A DNA stretch of 64,000 bases from Corynebacterium ulceribovis DSM 45146 (GTDB taxonomy: Bacteria; Actinomycetota; Actinomycetes; Mycobacteriales; Mycobacteriaceae), in NCBI RefSeq assembly GCF_000372445.1, contig NZ_AQUY01000002.1:461561-525560 (forward strand), read 5' to 3'. The notes below the pieces were generated by a model. It did no database searches. It was given only the letters and a program-made list of their open reading frames with translations, and was not told the DNA's origin. This document shows positions 30,218-39,800 of this stretch, piece after piece (within the stretch, counting starts at the first letter, position 1; every line of letters starts with the position of its first letter). The translations under genes were made by a program, and so were the position numbers.

Positions 30218-30245
30218 GGCTCATCCCAGCCATCGCAGGGATGAG
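30218..30245 (-). repeat. degenerate CRISPR repeat 1 (handle conserved)
   Basis: On the minus strand 21 of 28 bases match the array repeat. The last ten bases GGGATGAGCC, which contain the crRNA 5' handle, are identical. The stem CCCTGC/GCTGGG keeps five of six pairs. The 5' five bases have diverged. Confidence 0.75.
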
Positions 30246-30248
30246 TTC

Positions 30249-30277
30249 AGCCTAAATTCAATGAGTGCTCTGAGCAA
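30249..30277 (-). promoter_or_regulatory. candidate promoter of the CreR-like RNA
   Basis: On the minus strand TTGCTC (30277-30272) and TAGGCT (30254-30249) are separated by 17 bases. Transcription would start at about the first base of degenerate repeat 1. Confidence 0.45.
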
Positions 30278-30328
30278 AACCACAGGCATTGGCTCAATCA
30301 TTGTCGAAAGAGAACCTAGACAACCGTG

Positions 30329-30378
30329 AGCTAACTCCTAATTGTTTGAGGAAGCGGGGTGGTAAGGTTGTGTTAGCT
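30329..30378 (+). promoter_or_regulatory. casA promoter region with predicted Cascade target site
   Basis: AAC (30333-30335) acts as PAM candidate and the protospacer starts at 30336. TTGTTT (30342-30347) and TAAGGT (30363-30368) may be the -35 and -10 boxes, with a short 15-base spacer; a full 32-base Cascade footprint would cover both. The site is flanked by the perfect inverted repeat AGCTAAC (30329-30335) and GTTAGCT (30372-30378). Confidence 0.5.
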
Positions 30379-30404
30379 ACAAAACAAAACGGTAGGAGGA
30401 GCGA

Positions 30405-32105
30405 TTGTTTTCGCTAGTAGACGATCCTTGGATACTGGTGGTTGATACCGACGGGCACCAACGATTGGTGGGGATTCGACAGCTCTTTTCTGGCGACGTG
30501 AGCGCCATGGCAATCCAAGGTGATTCCCCAGCACAGAACTACGCAATCCTGCGTCTATTGCTGGCAATCTTCTGGCGAGCGCATGCGCCAGAGAGCAAGG
30601 TTCGTGCCGGTAGGACGTTTAGTTTCAGTGACTGGTTTGAGCGGACACGGAAGCGGCTTCAAACGACTGGGCGCGACGAAGCTGTCCTTCAATACCTTGC
30701 GGAGTACGAGGATCGCTTCGAGCTTATCGATTCCCCGACGCCATTCATGCAGGTGCCGGGATTGCACGTGAAGTCCGGGGAAGTTAAACACATCACAACA
30801 ATTGTCCCGGAGGCACAAGAGGATTACTTCTCCATGCGTGCCGGTCAGCCGCGGGATACGCTTGAGTTTGCAGAAGCAGCGCGCTGGCTCATCTACGCCC
30901 AAGCGTTCGACTATTCCGGTATTAAAAGTGGGCTCGTTGGCGACTCTAGGGTCAAAGGTGGAAAAGGTTACCCAATTGGCACTGGGTGGACAGGGATGAC
31001 CGGTGGAACCGTGGTTGTAGGCGATACCCTACTGGATACCCTCGTCCTTAACACCACTATCGACGCCCTGATTAATCCGGGCGACCGACCTGTGTGGGAA
31101 CGAACTCCAGATGGGTCTGATTCGCGCGCAGCTGTTGGTGAACCACCAGGCCCACAAGGGCCGGCCGACCTGGCAACTTGGCAATCACGCAGGATTCGAC
31201 TCCATGTAAATGAAGGTCGGGTAACCGGCGTTGTGCTGGGAAATGGAGACAAAATTCCGGAGGCTGGCGCCAACGTTTTGGATGATCCCATGACTCCGTA
31301 CCGCTACTCAGCCAATAAATCGAAGAAGGGGCGCACTGTTTATTACCCGCGACCGTACGATACTCAGCGGACAATGTGGAAGGCTCTGGAACCGCTCATT
31401 GTTGCGGAGACCGATGGTGGCTTTAGCGGGAAAGAGAAGGCGCCAAAGCGTCCCATGAACTTAGATAACTTGGCTAATCTTTCCGACGAAGTCGACGGCA
31501 TTCCTCAAGTGCTGAACATCGACCTCGTTTCGGTGGAGTACGGAAACCAGGCATCCTCAGTGGCGACGACTTTCGCTGCGCAGATGAATATGCCCACTAT
31601 TTTGCTGATGAGGCAGTCAGCGCCGCTTCGTGCTGTGGTTCGGGATGCTGCTGCTCAAACGACAAAAGGTGCAGTGTCGCTGGGGCAGTTTGCTGGCAAC
31701 CTGCTGGTTGCTGCGGGAGATGATTACCTATTTCGGCCGGAGCCTACCGACCGTGCACTGGCAGAGCTAGAACCACAATTCAATACGTGGCTCGAATCAT
31801 TAGCGGCGCTGCCGGTGAGTGCTGCTAGAGCGGAACATGAATTAACAAAACCGTTCATTGAGCAATGGCAACAAACCGCCCGGCAACTCATTGATGAACA
31901 TGCCCGAATTCTCCTACGCGGGGCTGGGCCAAAGTCCTTCGTTGGCAGGACCCTTGAGTCAGGTGGGGAAAACTCCAATAGCCAATTCGTATCTGCCGCA
32001 AGCTATTACCAGCTGCTGCAGCGTTCGTTGGACAAAGTGCTTCCTTTGACCGCAAAACAACGAGATAAGGCCAATGAAGGTGAAAGGAAAGAAGGGAAAG
32101 AATGA
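30405..32105 (+). CDS. casA: type I-E Cascade large subunit Cas8e (CasA/Cse1)
   Basis: Cse1 recognises the PAM and recruits Cas3. The 566-residue protein starts with the family pattern MFSLVDDPWILVVDTDG and contains the Cse1 middle region with FAEAARWLIYAQAFDYSG and a C-terminal helical bundle. The start is TTG at 30405, supported by GGAGGAG five bases upstream. A weak start codon on the first Cascade gene may limit its translation. It overlaps casB by 4 bases (ATGA). Confidence 0.96.
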   Translation: MFSLVDDPWILVVDTDGHQRLVGIRQLFSGDVSAMAIQGDSPAQNYAILRLLLAIFWRAHAPESKVRAGRTFSFSDWFERTRKRLQTTGRDEAVLQYLAEYEDRFELIDSPTPFMQVPGLHVKSGEVKHITTIVPEAQEDYFSMRAGQPRDTLEFAEAARWLIYAQAFDYSGIKSGLVGDSRVKGGKGYPIGTGWTGMTGGTVVVGDTLLDTLVLNTTIDALINPGDRPVWERTPDGSDSRAAVGEPPGPQGPADLATWQSRRIRLHVNEGRVTGVVLGNGDKIPEAGANVLDDPMTPYRYSANKSKKGRTVYYPRPYDTQRTMWKALEPLIVAETDGGFSGKEKAPKRPMNLDNLANLSDEVDGIPQVLNIDLVSVEYGNQASSVATTFAAQMNMPTILLMRQSAPLRAVVRDAAAQTTKGAVSLGQFAGNLLVAAGDDYLFRPEPTDRALAELEPQFNTWLESLAALPVSAARAEHELTKPFIEQWQQTARQLIDEHARILLRGAGPKSFVGRTLESGGENSNSQFVSAASYYQLLQRSLDKVLPLTAKQRDKANEGERKEGKE

Positions 32106-32782
32106 TTGATGCAGCTAGTGATGCCGAACATGGTGTCAATGACAAACGGCATTTCACTCCAGACCTATTGAGAAATGCGGTAGGTGCGACTTGCCACCGA
32201 CTACAAAATAACTACTTTTGCGACCCCAATTCTCGCGAACACCATTCCGCGCGCGCCGCGCTCGCGGAACTGCGGCGCCATGCCAGCTTAGACATCACTG
32301 GCGACGCACTCGCCTTGGCGAACGCGTTGTTCGTTATGGATGGGGAGTTTGCGAACAAACTAGCCGGAAAAGGCGATGATCCGACTGACTCAGAATATGC
32401 TGCATTCGTAGCGCTAACGCTATTTGGCATCCATATGCAGTCGGCGACATCACCCCAGCACATTCCCGGAACCAGCTTTGCTGCAGCTTGCGGGAAGCTC
32501 CATTCGCTGGAAATTTCTGACTCAATCAAACCACGTATTGACGCAATGCTGCTGGCCGGTAATGAAAAATCTCGGCTCGTTCATATTCGGTCACTCATCA
32601 CTTTGTTACGCGGGCAAGATATTGGTCTTGACTACGGACTCCTAGCTCAAGACCTCCGTGCCCTTGCGGATCCAAGAAAGCGATCTGGCGTGCAGTTGAG
32701 GTGGGGGCGAGACTTCGCCAACGGCTACTTCATGGGCCGCACCACAAACAATAGTGCTACGTCAACACCTGAAAGCAACTAA
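32102..32782 (+). CDS. casB: type I-E Cascade small subunit Cse2 (CasB)
   Basis: Cse2 forms the small-subunit dimer in the belly of Cascade and stabilises the R-loop. The 226-residue, mainly helical protein contains the family-like RHASLDITGDALALANALFV and a C-terminal WGRDFANGYF segment. Its ATG overlaps the casA stop. cas7 follows after 14 bases with its own ribosome-binding site. Confidence 0.92.
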   Translation: MIDAASDAEHGVNDKRHFTPDLLRNAVGATCHRLQNNYFCDPNSREHHSARAALAELRRHASLDITGDALALANALFVMDGEFANKLAGKGDDPTDSEYAAFVALTLFGIHMQSATSPQHIPGTSFAAACGKLHSLEISDSIKPRIDAMLLAGNEKSRLVHIRSLITLLRGQDIGLDYGLLAQDLRALADPRKRSGVQLRWGRDFANGYFMGRTTNNSATSTPESN

Positions 32783-32796
32783 GAAAGGTCACAACC

Positions 32797-33981
32797 ATGT
32801 CCCTCGTCGTAGATATCCACGCACTGCACACCGTCCCACCTAGCCTGATTAATCGGGATGACACTGGATCGCCAAAAACTGCGATTTTCGGTGGTGTTCC
32901 ACGTCAACGTGTTTCTTCCCAATCATGGAAGCGAGCAATCCGACAGTACTTCGAAACACAGGTCGGTGAAGACACCGTCGGTTTCCGATCACGGCGGCTT
33001 CCGGAAGCAATCATCAAGAAAACTCTCGAAATTGCGCCAGAAATCGACGAGGCAGGAGCAATTGAAATTCTCAGGCAATTGTTCAAAGTCACTGGTGCCA
33101 AAGATGGCATCAACTTGGCACCTCCAGAGAAACCAAAAAAGGGCCAGGAGGCTCAAAGCGAAGACGCAGATGAAAGCTCCAAGTATCCCACAACCGGAGC
33201 GTTGCTCTTCCTAAGCCCACACCAGATCGAACGTGCTGCACGAGGTATCGCCGAAAAGGCCGCTCTGAAGGCCGCTGGCGATGACAAAGGAAGCAAGTTC
33301 ACTAAAGCGCAGGCCAAAGAAATACTAGATACCGAACATGCGATTGACATGGCAATGTTTGGCCGAATGCTTGCGGACGTTCCTGCCTACAACATTGATG
33401 CTTCGGTTCAAGTTGCACACGCTATTGGCGTTCATGAATCGCAGCCTGAATTCGACTATTACACCGCCGTAGACGATGTTGTAGAGGACAATGATGAAAC
33501 TGGGGCCGCCATGATTGGCACTACTCAGATGATGTCTTCGACTCTGTACCGCTTTGCAACTGTCAACGTCGAAGCACTAGCGGAAAATCTTGGCAACAGG
33601 GAACTTGCATATGAATCGACAGCTAATTTCCTCTCTGCGTTCATCGAATCGATGCCGACTGGTAAGCAAAACACTTTCGCGAATAACACCCTGCCGGAAC
33701 TGGTGTATATTGCAGTGCGAGACACCCGCTCGGTGTCACTAGTCAATGCCTTCGAAGAGGCGATTGAAGTGGAATCTGGAAGCCGCCGACGTGCAGCAGC
33801 AGAGGCTCTAGCTCGAGAAGAACGCGATGTGGAAGAAGTCTATGGAATGAAACCATTGGCGGGATTCATCATGGCGACCGGTGGGCTTGGCGAAAAGTTC
33901 CAGGGTTTGGCTGAAGCCGTCAATAAGCTGGAATTATCCGCCAAGCTCATCGCGGCATTGACCATGAAGGAATCGGAGTAG
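32797..33981 (+). CDS. cas7e: type I-E Cascade backbone subunit Cas7e (CasC/Cse4)
   Basis: Six copies of Cas7 form the crRNA-binding backbone. The 394-residue protein shows the family start with ALHTVPPSLINRDDTGSPKTAIFGGVPRQRVSSQSWKR, where the Arg/Ser-rich stretch contacts RNA, and later SESMPTGKQNTFANNTLPE-like residues. An acidic, Lys/Gln-rich insertion at about residues 105-130 is seen. AAGAAAGG precedes the ATG, the best ribosome-binding site of the operon, which fits the high copy number in the complex. Confidence 0.96.
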   Translation: MSLVVDIHALHTVPPSLINRDDTGSPKTAIFGGVPRQRVSSQSWKRAIRQYFETQVGEDTVGFRSRRLPEAIIKKTLEIAPEIDEAGAIEILRQLFKVTGAKDGINLAPPEKPKKGQEAQSEDADESSKYPTTGALLFLSPHQIERAARGIAEKAALKAAGDDKGSKFTKAQAKEILDTEHAIDMAMFGRMLADVPAYNIDASVQVAHAIGVHESQPEFDYYTAVDDVVEDNDETGAAMIGTTQMMSSTLYRFATVNVEALAENLGNRELAYESTANFLSAFIESMPTGKQNTFANNTLPELVYIAVRDTRSVSLVNAFEEAIEVESGSRRRAAAEALAREERDVEEVYGMKPLAGFIMATGGLGEKFQGLAEAVNKLELSAKLIAALTMKESE

Positions 33982-33984
33982 CTC

Positions 33985-34692
33985 ATGGCTCATTCACTTC
34001 TACTGCTGCTCAAAGGGCCATTGCAGTCGTGGGGTGACGAATCGCGCTACACCACTCGGGCAACTGGCAACACACCAAGTAAATCAGGTGTCATTGGGAT
34101 GCTTGCCGCCGCCCAAGGACGTCAACGCACCGATCCTATTGAAGACCTGGTGCAACTTGATTTCGCGGTTCGTGTCGACCAATCTGGTTCTCTTTTGAGC
34201 GACTACCAAACAGCGCAGCCATGGCAGAAGAACCCAAATGCCGCAGCACATCTAGTGACTCGGAATTTTCTGTCCGATGCAGCTTTTGTTGCGGCAATCG
34301 GTTCCGAAGACCGCGGATTGCTTGAAGGACTACAAGAACAACTGAAACATCCCGCATATCCGCTGTTTCTGGGGCGGCGTTCTTGCCCTGTGCCACCAAA
34401 CCTGGACTTAGGGATTATTGATAAACCAGTAGTCGAGGCACTCCGCGAACACGATATATGGCATGCGACACTGACACACAAAAAGGAACGGTCCCGTCAC
34501 GTTGAGCTGCCAATTTATCGGGACGGCAAACCGGGTGAGGTTGGTGTTCCCCGGCAAGATGTGCCGTTGTCTTTTGCCCAAGAACACCGCAAATACGGTT
34601 GGCGAACTGTAGTGAACGCTGGATCGAAAACTATACAAAATGATCTCGGCACTAACCGGGACCCGTTTTTTGAAACGGTGATATCTTCATGA
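33985..34692 (+). CDS. cas5e: type I-E Cascade subunit Cas5e (CasD)
   Basis: Cas5 binds the 5' handle of the crRNA. The 235-residue protein has the RAMP-type start LLLLLKGPLQSWGDESRYTTRAT, followed by PSKSGVIGMLAAAQGR, typical for CasD, and FLGRRSCPVPP in the middle. It starts 3 bases after cas7 and overlaps cas6e by 4 bases. Confidence 0.95.
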   Translation: MAHSLLLLLKGPLQSWGDESRYTTRATGNTPSKSGVIGMLAAAQGRQRTDPIEDLVQLDFAVRVDQSGSLLSDYQTAQPWQKNPNAAAHLVTRNFLSDAAFVAAIGSEDRGLLEGLQEQLKHPAYPLFLGRRSCPVPPNLDLGIIDKPVVEALREHDIWHATLTHKKERSRHVELPIYRDGKPGEVGVPRQDVPLSFAQEHRKYGWRTVVNAGSKTIQNDLGTNRDPFFETVISS

Positions 34693-35357
34693 CGACATTC
34701 ACCAAAATACTTATCAACCCGGCGCGTCGGCAGGGGCGGAAATATCTGACCAACCCACATGCACTTCATGCGGCAGTTCGGTATTCTTTCCCAGATGACA
34801 TTGACCAAACCGGCCAAAGAATCTTATGGCGGTTGGACAAACGGGAACATGACCACATCCTGTACATTGTTGGCCCTGAAAAGCCGACTGCGACACATAT
34901 CGTTGACGAAGCAGGGTGGGAAGTGCGTCCACAACAGACTGCAGACTACAATCGGTTTCTTTCGCAATTGCGAAAAGGCCAGAAATGGAATTTTGCTCTT
35001 ACCGCAAACCCAACAAAAACGCTTAACCGGGGACGCGAACAGCGTGGCAAAGTTGTTGCGCATCTCAGCGCGGCAGAACAAATTAAATGGCTGCACAGAA
35101 AAGCTGAAGCAATGGGGGTGAGCTTTCAGGAAATCGAAAACAGTACTGCTCAAGTTGTCGAACGAAAGACCCTCGAATTCAGCAAATATCGGCCGGACGG
35201 GACTAAGGGGGCACGAGTTCACCTTGTTACCGTTCGATACGAGGGAACCCTTGAAGTGGTTAACGTGGACGAGCTGCGAACGACGCTAACCGGAGGGGTC
35301 GGCAGGGCAAAAGGATATGGCTGCGGCCTTTTGACACTAGCTCGTGGTGAGCAATAG
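34689..35357 (+). CDS. cas6e: crRNA-processing endoribonuclease Cas6e (CasE)
   Basis: Cas6e cuts the repeat hairpins of the pre-crRNA and stays bound to the 3' hairpin. The 222-residue protein has two ferredoxin-like halves, the segment NPHALHAAVRYSFPD with the likely catalytic His near residue 25, and the C-terminal glycine-rich loop GGVGRAKGYGCGLLTL that binds RNA. It overlaps cas5e (ATGA) and cas1 follows after 2 bases. Confidence 0.95.
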   Translation: MTTFTKILINPARRQGRKYLTNPHALHAAVRYSFPDDIDQTGQRILWRLDKREHDHILYIVGPEKPTATHIVDEAGWEVRPQQTADYNRFLSQLRKGQKWNFALTANPTKTLNRGREQRGKVVAHLSAAEQIKWLHRKAEAMGVSFQEIENSTAQVVERKTLEFSKYRPDGTKGARVHLVTVRYEGTLEVVNVDELRTTLTGGVGRAKGYGCGLLTLARGEQ

Positions 35358-35359
35358 CT

Positions 35360-36301
35360 ATGGCGGACAAACCAAGTGCAACGCCACTCGATCGGCTGCT
35401 TCTATCGAGGATGGAAGACCGACTGTCGTTCCTCTATATTGAACGAGCCGTGGTGAATCGTGATGGAAACGCACTAACTATTCATGATTCTCGGGGCGTT
35501 GCACACGTGCCAGCCACCCAGTTGGCAGTGATCCTCCTTGGGCCCGGAACAAAAGTCACCTACGCGGCTATGGCGTTGTTGGGTGATGCTGGAACCTCCG
35601 CCGTTTGGGTCGGTGAAAAAGGCGTGCGTTATTACGCACATGGGCGTCCCGCAGCAAAAACTTCGCGCTTTGCCGAAGCGCATGCTCGGATTTGGGGGAA
35701 TCAACGATCTCGACTGCGCTGTGCGCGGGCGATGTACAGTATGCGGTTTCCTGGGGAAGAAGTTTCCCAACTCACAATGGCCCAGCTTCGGGGACGGGAA
35801 GGAGCACGAATGAAGCGGCTTTACGCTGCGGAAGCCGAACGTACTGGAGTCGAATGGAACCGACGTTCCTATGACCCGAATGACTTTGATTCGGGAGATC
35901 CTATTAACAGGGCATTAACCGAGGCATCTGCCGCACTTTACGGAATTGCTCATGCAGTGATTGTGGGCTTGGGCTTTATCCCAGCATTAGGCATCGTGCA
36001 CACAGGCACTGACCGAGCCTTCGTTTACGACATTGCAGACCTGTATAAAGCAGAGATCTCGGTTCCAGCAGCGTTTGAAGCGGTAGCTGCAGTCTCCCCA
36101 GATGACGAACTGAACGTGAGGAAAAGAGTGCGGGACAAAGTCGTTACTGCTCGCCTCATGCAACGTATGGTCCATGATCTTCAAGCATTGATGGAGATTC
36201 CAACAGAAGACTCTTATTCAGATGTTGAACTCTATCTTTGGAACGAACTTGAAGTAATTGCCGCTGGAGTGAACTGGGACACGAAAGACAGTGTGTTTTG
36301 A
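35360..36301 (+). CDS. cas1: CRISPR integrase Cas1e
   Basis: Cas1 with Cas2 inserts new spacers at the leader end of the array. The 313-residue protein has the N-terminal beta domain (LSFLYIERAVVNRDGNALTIHD) and the helical catalytic domain with EASAALYGIAHAVIVGLG, GIVHTGTDRAFVYDIADLYK, which hold the metal-binding Glu, His and Asp. Its stop overlaps the cas2 ATG by one base. Confidence 0.96.
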   Translation: MADKPSATPLDRLLLSRMEDRLSFLYIERAVVNRDGNALTIHDSRGVAHVPATQLAVILLGPGTKVTYAAMALLGDAGTSAVWVGEKGVRYYAHGRPAAKTSRFAEAHARIWGNQRSRLRCARAMYSMRFPGEEVSQLTMAQLRGREGARMKRLYAAEAERTGVEWNRRSYDPNDFDSGDPINRALTEASAALYGIAHAVIVGLGFIPALGIVHTGTDRAFVYDIADLYKAEISVPAAFEAVAAVSPDDELNVRKRVRDKVVTARLMQRMVHDLQALMEIPTEDSYSDVELYLWNELEVIAAGVNWDTKDSVF

Positions 36302-36648
36302 TGATTGTCTTGAACGTGACCGCAGTACCCGAAGGGTTGCGGGGTGATTTGACCAAGTGGCTGATGGAAATTGCTCCGGGTGTTTTTGTCGGAAACCCCA
36401 GTGCTCGAATCCGAGACTTGCTGTGGGAAAGAACCATCGAGCTTTGCAAAGACGGGCGGGCGCTACTAGTCTACTCGGCTGCCAATGAGCAAGGGATGGA
36501 ATTTCGAACGCATCGCCATAGCTGGGAACCGGCGGATTTTGATGGACTGTCACTAATCATTCGACCTGTTCGCGCTAGCAGCGGCCGGGCGTACCCCCGC
36601 AGAACTGGATGGTCGACTGCAAGACATTTGCGTCGGAACCGGAAATGA
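36301..36648 (+). CDS. cas2: CRISPR adaptation protein Cas2e
   Basis: Cas2 is the structural partner of Cas1 in spacer acquisition. The 115-residue protein begins MIVLNVTAVPEGLRGDLTKWL and includes APGVFVGNPSARIRDLLWERT, typical for the Cas2e subgroup (cas2_CT1978). A basic C-terminus follows. It is the last cas gene; the array begins 175 bases after the stop. Confidence 0.94.
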   Translation: MIVLNVTAVPEGLRGDLTKWLMEIAPGVFVGNPSARIRDLLWERTIELCKDGRALLVYSAANEQGMEFRTHRHSWEPADFDGLSLIIRPVRASSGRAYPRRTGWSTARHLRRNRK

Positions 36649-36823
36649 TGGGGCGGATGCCTCAACGAGACTGATATCAAGTGGGAGATTTCCGCTCATT
36701 CACGTGATGCTAGATCCCTGAAGTCTCATTCGACCCCGCGCCCTCTTGGGACTTGAAATTGACTGTTCACCCAAGTTAAATGATCTAGTGGAGCTCGGCA
36801 TACAAACTTGCACTTCAGCAAGT
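36649..36823 (+). promoter_or_regulatory. CRISPR leader
   Basis: The 175 bases between cas2 and the first repeat should hold the array promoter and the integration signals. The leader end is assigned because it adjoins cas2 and because the repeats at the opposite end are the degenerate ones. No clear -10/-35 pair can be named. Confidence 0.6.
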
Positions 36824-39800
36824 GTGTTCCCCGCGCAGGCGGGGATGAGCCCAAGCATGATAGGCACTTGCATTAGGCACCTGCGTGTTCCCCGCGCAGG
36901 CGGGGATGAGCCGGAACAGAGGGAGATGAGGGAAGCATTGCCGAAGTGTTCCCCGCGCAGGCGGGGATGAGCCGAAGCCCGCAAACATGGGTTCAACAAC
37001 TACATCGTGTTCCCCGCGCAGGCGGGGATGAGCCCTATCCAGGATGGAGAGCTCATCGGTCCAGTGGGTGTTCCCCGCGCAGGCGGGGATGAGCCTAGAG
37101 AGTTGAACGCTTACCTGTTTCGGTCCAAGTGTTCCCCGCGCAGGCGGGGATGAGCCCGCTCCCACCCGTTTGATGCCGGTCTAGATTGCGTGTTCCCCGC
37201 GCAGGCGGGGATGAGCCCACGTCGCGCGCCTGCGAGCCGCCGAACTGTGTGTGTTCCCCGCGCAGGCGGGGATGAGCCGCTGCCGGCATTGAAGAGCTGA
37301 CCGTCGACGCCGTGTTCCCCGCGCAGGCGGGGATGAGCCGGCGGGCTGCGGCGCGACTGCATTCGAAAGATAGTGTTCCCCGCGCAGGCGGGGATGAGCC
37401 CTTGACCGGCTCCGGCGGCTCTTATGCGCTGGCGTGTTCCCCGCGCAGGCGGGGATGAGCCCTGACTATCAATGACATGTGGCACCGTGAGCAAGTGTTC
37501 CCCGCGCAGGCGGGGATGAGCCCGATTCCGCAGCAGATGCTGTATGCCAAGGCTGGTGTTCCCCGCGCAGGCGGGGATGAGCCCGGCCTGTGTGGCCTTT
37601 TTTGATTTGCGGTTATCGCGGTCGAGTGTTCCCCGCGCAGGCGGGGATGAGCCCCTTGAGATGATGCGCCGCATTGAGCAGACCCTGTGTTCCCCGCGCA
37701 GGCGGGGATGAGCCCTCGGCCATCACGTCGCGCCGGTAGTGCGCCTCGTGTTCCCCGCGCAGGCGGGGATGAGCCCACAGTTCTCGACGCACGCTTCGAC
37801 ATGGCGGGGTGTTCCCCGCGCAGGCGGGGATGAGCCGAAATCGAAGAACGCGTCCGCGCCAATCTCCACGTGTTCCCCGCGCAGGCGGGGATGAGCCGGG
37901 CGTGGGCAAGGACGGCGCGGTCATCGGCGTGTGTTCCCCGCGCAGGCGGGGATGAGCCCTGCAGCTCGAACGGATTAAGGCGACCGCGACAGTGTTCCCC
38001 GCGCAGGCGGGGATGAGCCCGCGGCAAACGTGGCAAACGCAAGCCCTTGCCGGTGTTCCCCGCGCAGGCGGGGATGAGCCGGGCGAACGCCTCAGATTGT
38101 GGTGGTATCAGCCGTGTTCCCCGCGCAGGCGGGGATGAGCCGGCGATTACCAGAACGGTGGCAGTCAAAAATAAGTGTTCCCCGCGCAGGCGGGGATGAG
38201 CCCCTAGCGACACTCGACCGGCGTGCACTGAATCGGTGTTCCCCGCGCAGGCGGGGATGAGCCAGCCCTGCAGAACCTGCAGATGCAGGCCAACGCCGTG
38301 TTCCCCGCGCAGGCGGGGATGAGCCCTAATCGAGCCGACAGAATTTCGGATTTTGCCCGTGTTCCCCGCGCAGGCGGGGATGAGCCGCGCGACCGGATTC
38401 GCTGGACGTTCAGACTGTAGTGTTCCCCGCGCAGGCGGGGATGAGCCGCGGCTCGAAGAGATTCTTGCCGACGTGAGGGCGTGTTCCCCGCGCAGGCGGG
38501 GATGAGCCGTCTGACGTGGCTAAAGCGAAGGTCAGTTCTGTGTGTTCCCCGCGCAGGCGGGGATGAGCCGTTCATAGCTTGCCGTGTGGAAGATACGGGG
38601 GTGTGTTCCCCGCGCAGGCGGGGATGAGCCGAAACCTGCCGCGCAGCCGGCAGCACCGACTCCGTGTTCCCCGCGCAGGCGGGGATGAGCCCAATGACCT
38701 ACTTCCGAATCCAGCCAGCAGACCGTGTTCCCCGCGCAGGCGGGGATGAGCCCCAGAGGGCAAGCCGACATTGGTGCCAGAGTCCGGTGTTCCCCGCGCA
38801 GGCGGGGATGAGCCGCGGCGTCGGCCATAGACACACTGGTGCCCGTAAGTGTTCCCCGCGCAGGCGGGGATGAGCCCCCACCGGCGACTACTGGGCAGAC
38901 GGAGACAGCGTGTTCCCCGCGCAGGCGGGGATGAGCCCGCCTGCTAGACACGGGTGAGATGTGGCAGCTAGTGTTCCCCGCGCAGGCGGGGATGAGCCCG
39001 CGCCTTCCGGCGTACCACGTTTCGACTTTGAGTGTTCCCCGCGCAGGCGGGGATGAGCCGCCACTGGCCGTGTAATTCCGCTGCTGTATGGGGTGTTCCC
39101 CGCGCAGGCGGGGATGAGCCCGTGTCGAAGAAGCGGGAAAACGTCGACAGGTCGTGTTCCCCGCGCAGGCGGGGATGAGCCGAATTGGAATGACCCGAAG
39201 ATGGGTGGACTTGGGTGTTCCCCGCGCAGGCGGGGATGAGCCGTGGTTCGCCACCGCGTTAGTGATGGCCACCGAGTGTTCCCCGCGCAGGCGGGGATGA
39301 GCCCAATCAGCAAATAGTCGTCATCATCGGCGACATGTGTTCCCCGCGCAGGCGGGGATGAGCCGGCCACGTCCCTCTGATTTCTTTCCTCGATGTTGTG
39401 TTCCCCGCGCAGGCGGGGATGAGCCGCCCGAGTCTGCCCACCAGACGTGGCGCACGTCGTGTTCCCCGCGCAGGCGGGGATGAGCCCCAGGTTGTGGAGC
39501 CACTTGGCGGCAAGCTTGTGTGTTCCCCGCGCAGGCGGGGATGAGCCCTGCACGGCTTCCAGGTGGGTGTTGGTGTTCAGGTGTTCCCCGCGCAGGCGGG
39601 GATGAGCCGCTACCTGATGTGACAGAGCGGGCAGTGATGGCGTGTTCCCCGCGCAGGCGGGGATGAGCCCAAGCCACGCATTGTGGTCAACGGCGCATTT
39701 TTGTGTTCCCCGCGCAGGCGGGGATGAGCCCATCATTGCCATTGCTGCCGCTGCCACGGCACTGTGTTCCCCGCGCAGGCGGGGATGAGCCGGTCAGAAC

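Larger units (their letters stand above)
30169..30245 (-). ncRNA. CreR-like crRNA-type regulatory RNA between cas3 and casA (predicted)
   Basis: On the minus strand the order is degenerate repeat 1, a guide of about 21 bases, and degenerate repeat 2 with U-tract. The crRNA 5' handle ATGAGCC is kept exactly at the end of repeat 1. The guide begins TCCTATTTGTTGGAG, counted after the 29th repeat base. The casA promoter holds AAC then TCCTAATTGTTTGAG at 30333-30350: positions 1-5, 7-11 and 13-15 match and only 6 and 12 differ, the positions flipped out in type I-E R-loops. Cascade loaded with this RNA should bind the casA promoter, and the short match should not license cleavage. Known relatives are the CreA/CreR guides of other type I loci. 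The prediction rests on sequence alone. Confidence 0.65.

Noticed and set aside
30261..30329. 22-codon frame with two rare AGA codons next to the CreR-like element, a possible CreT-type toxin
   Set aside because: No ribosome-binding site, AGA codons are not near the start as in the known haloarchaeal toxin, and the guide matches the casA promoter and not a promoter for this frame.
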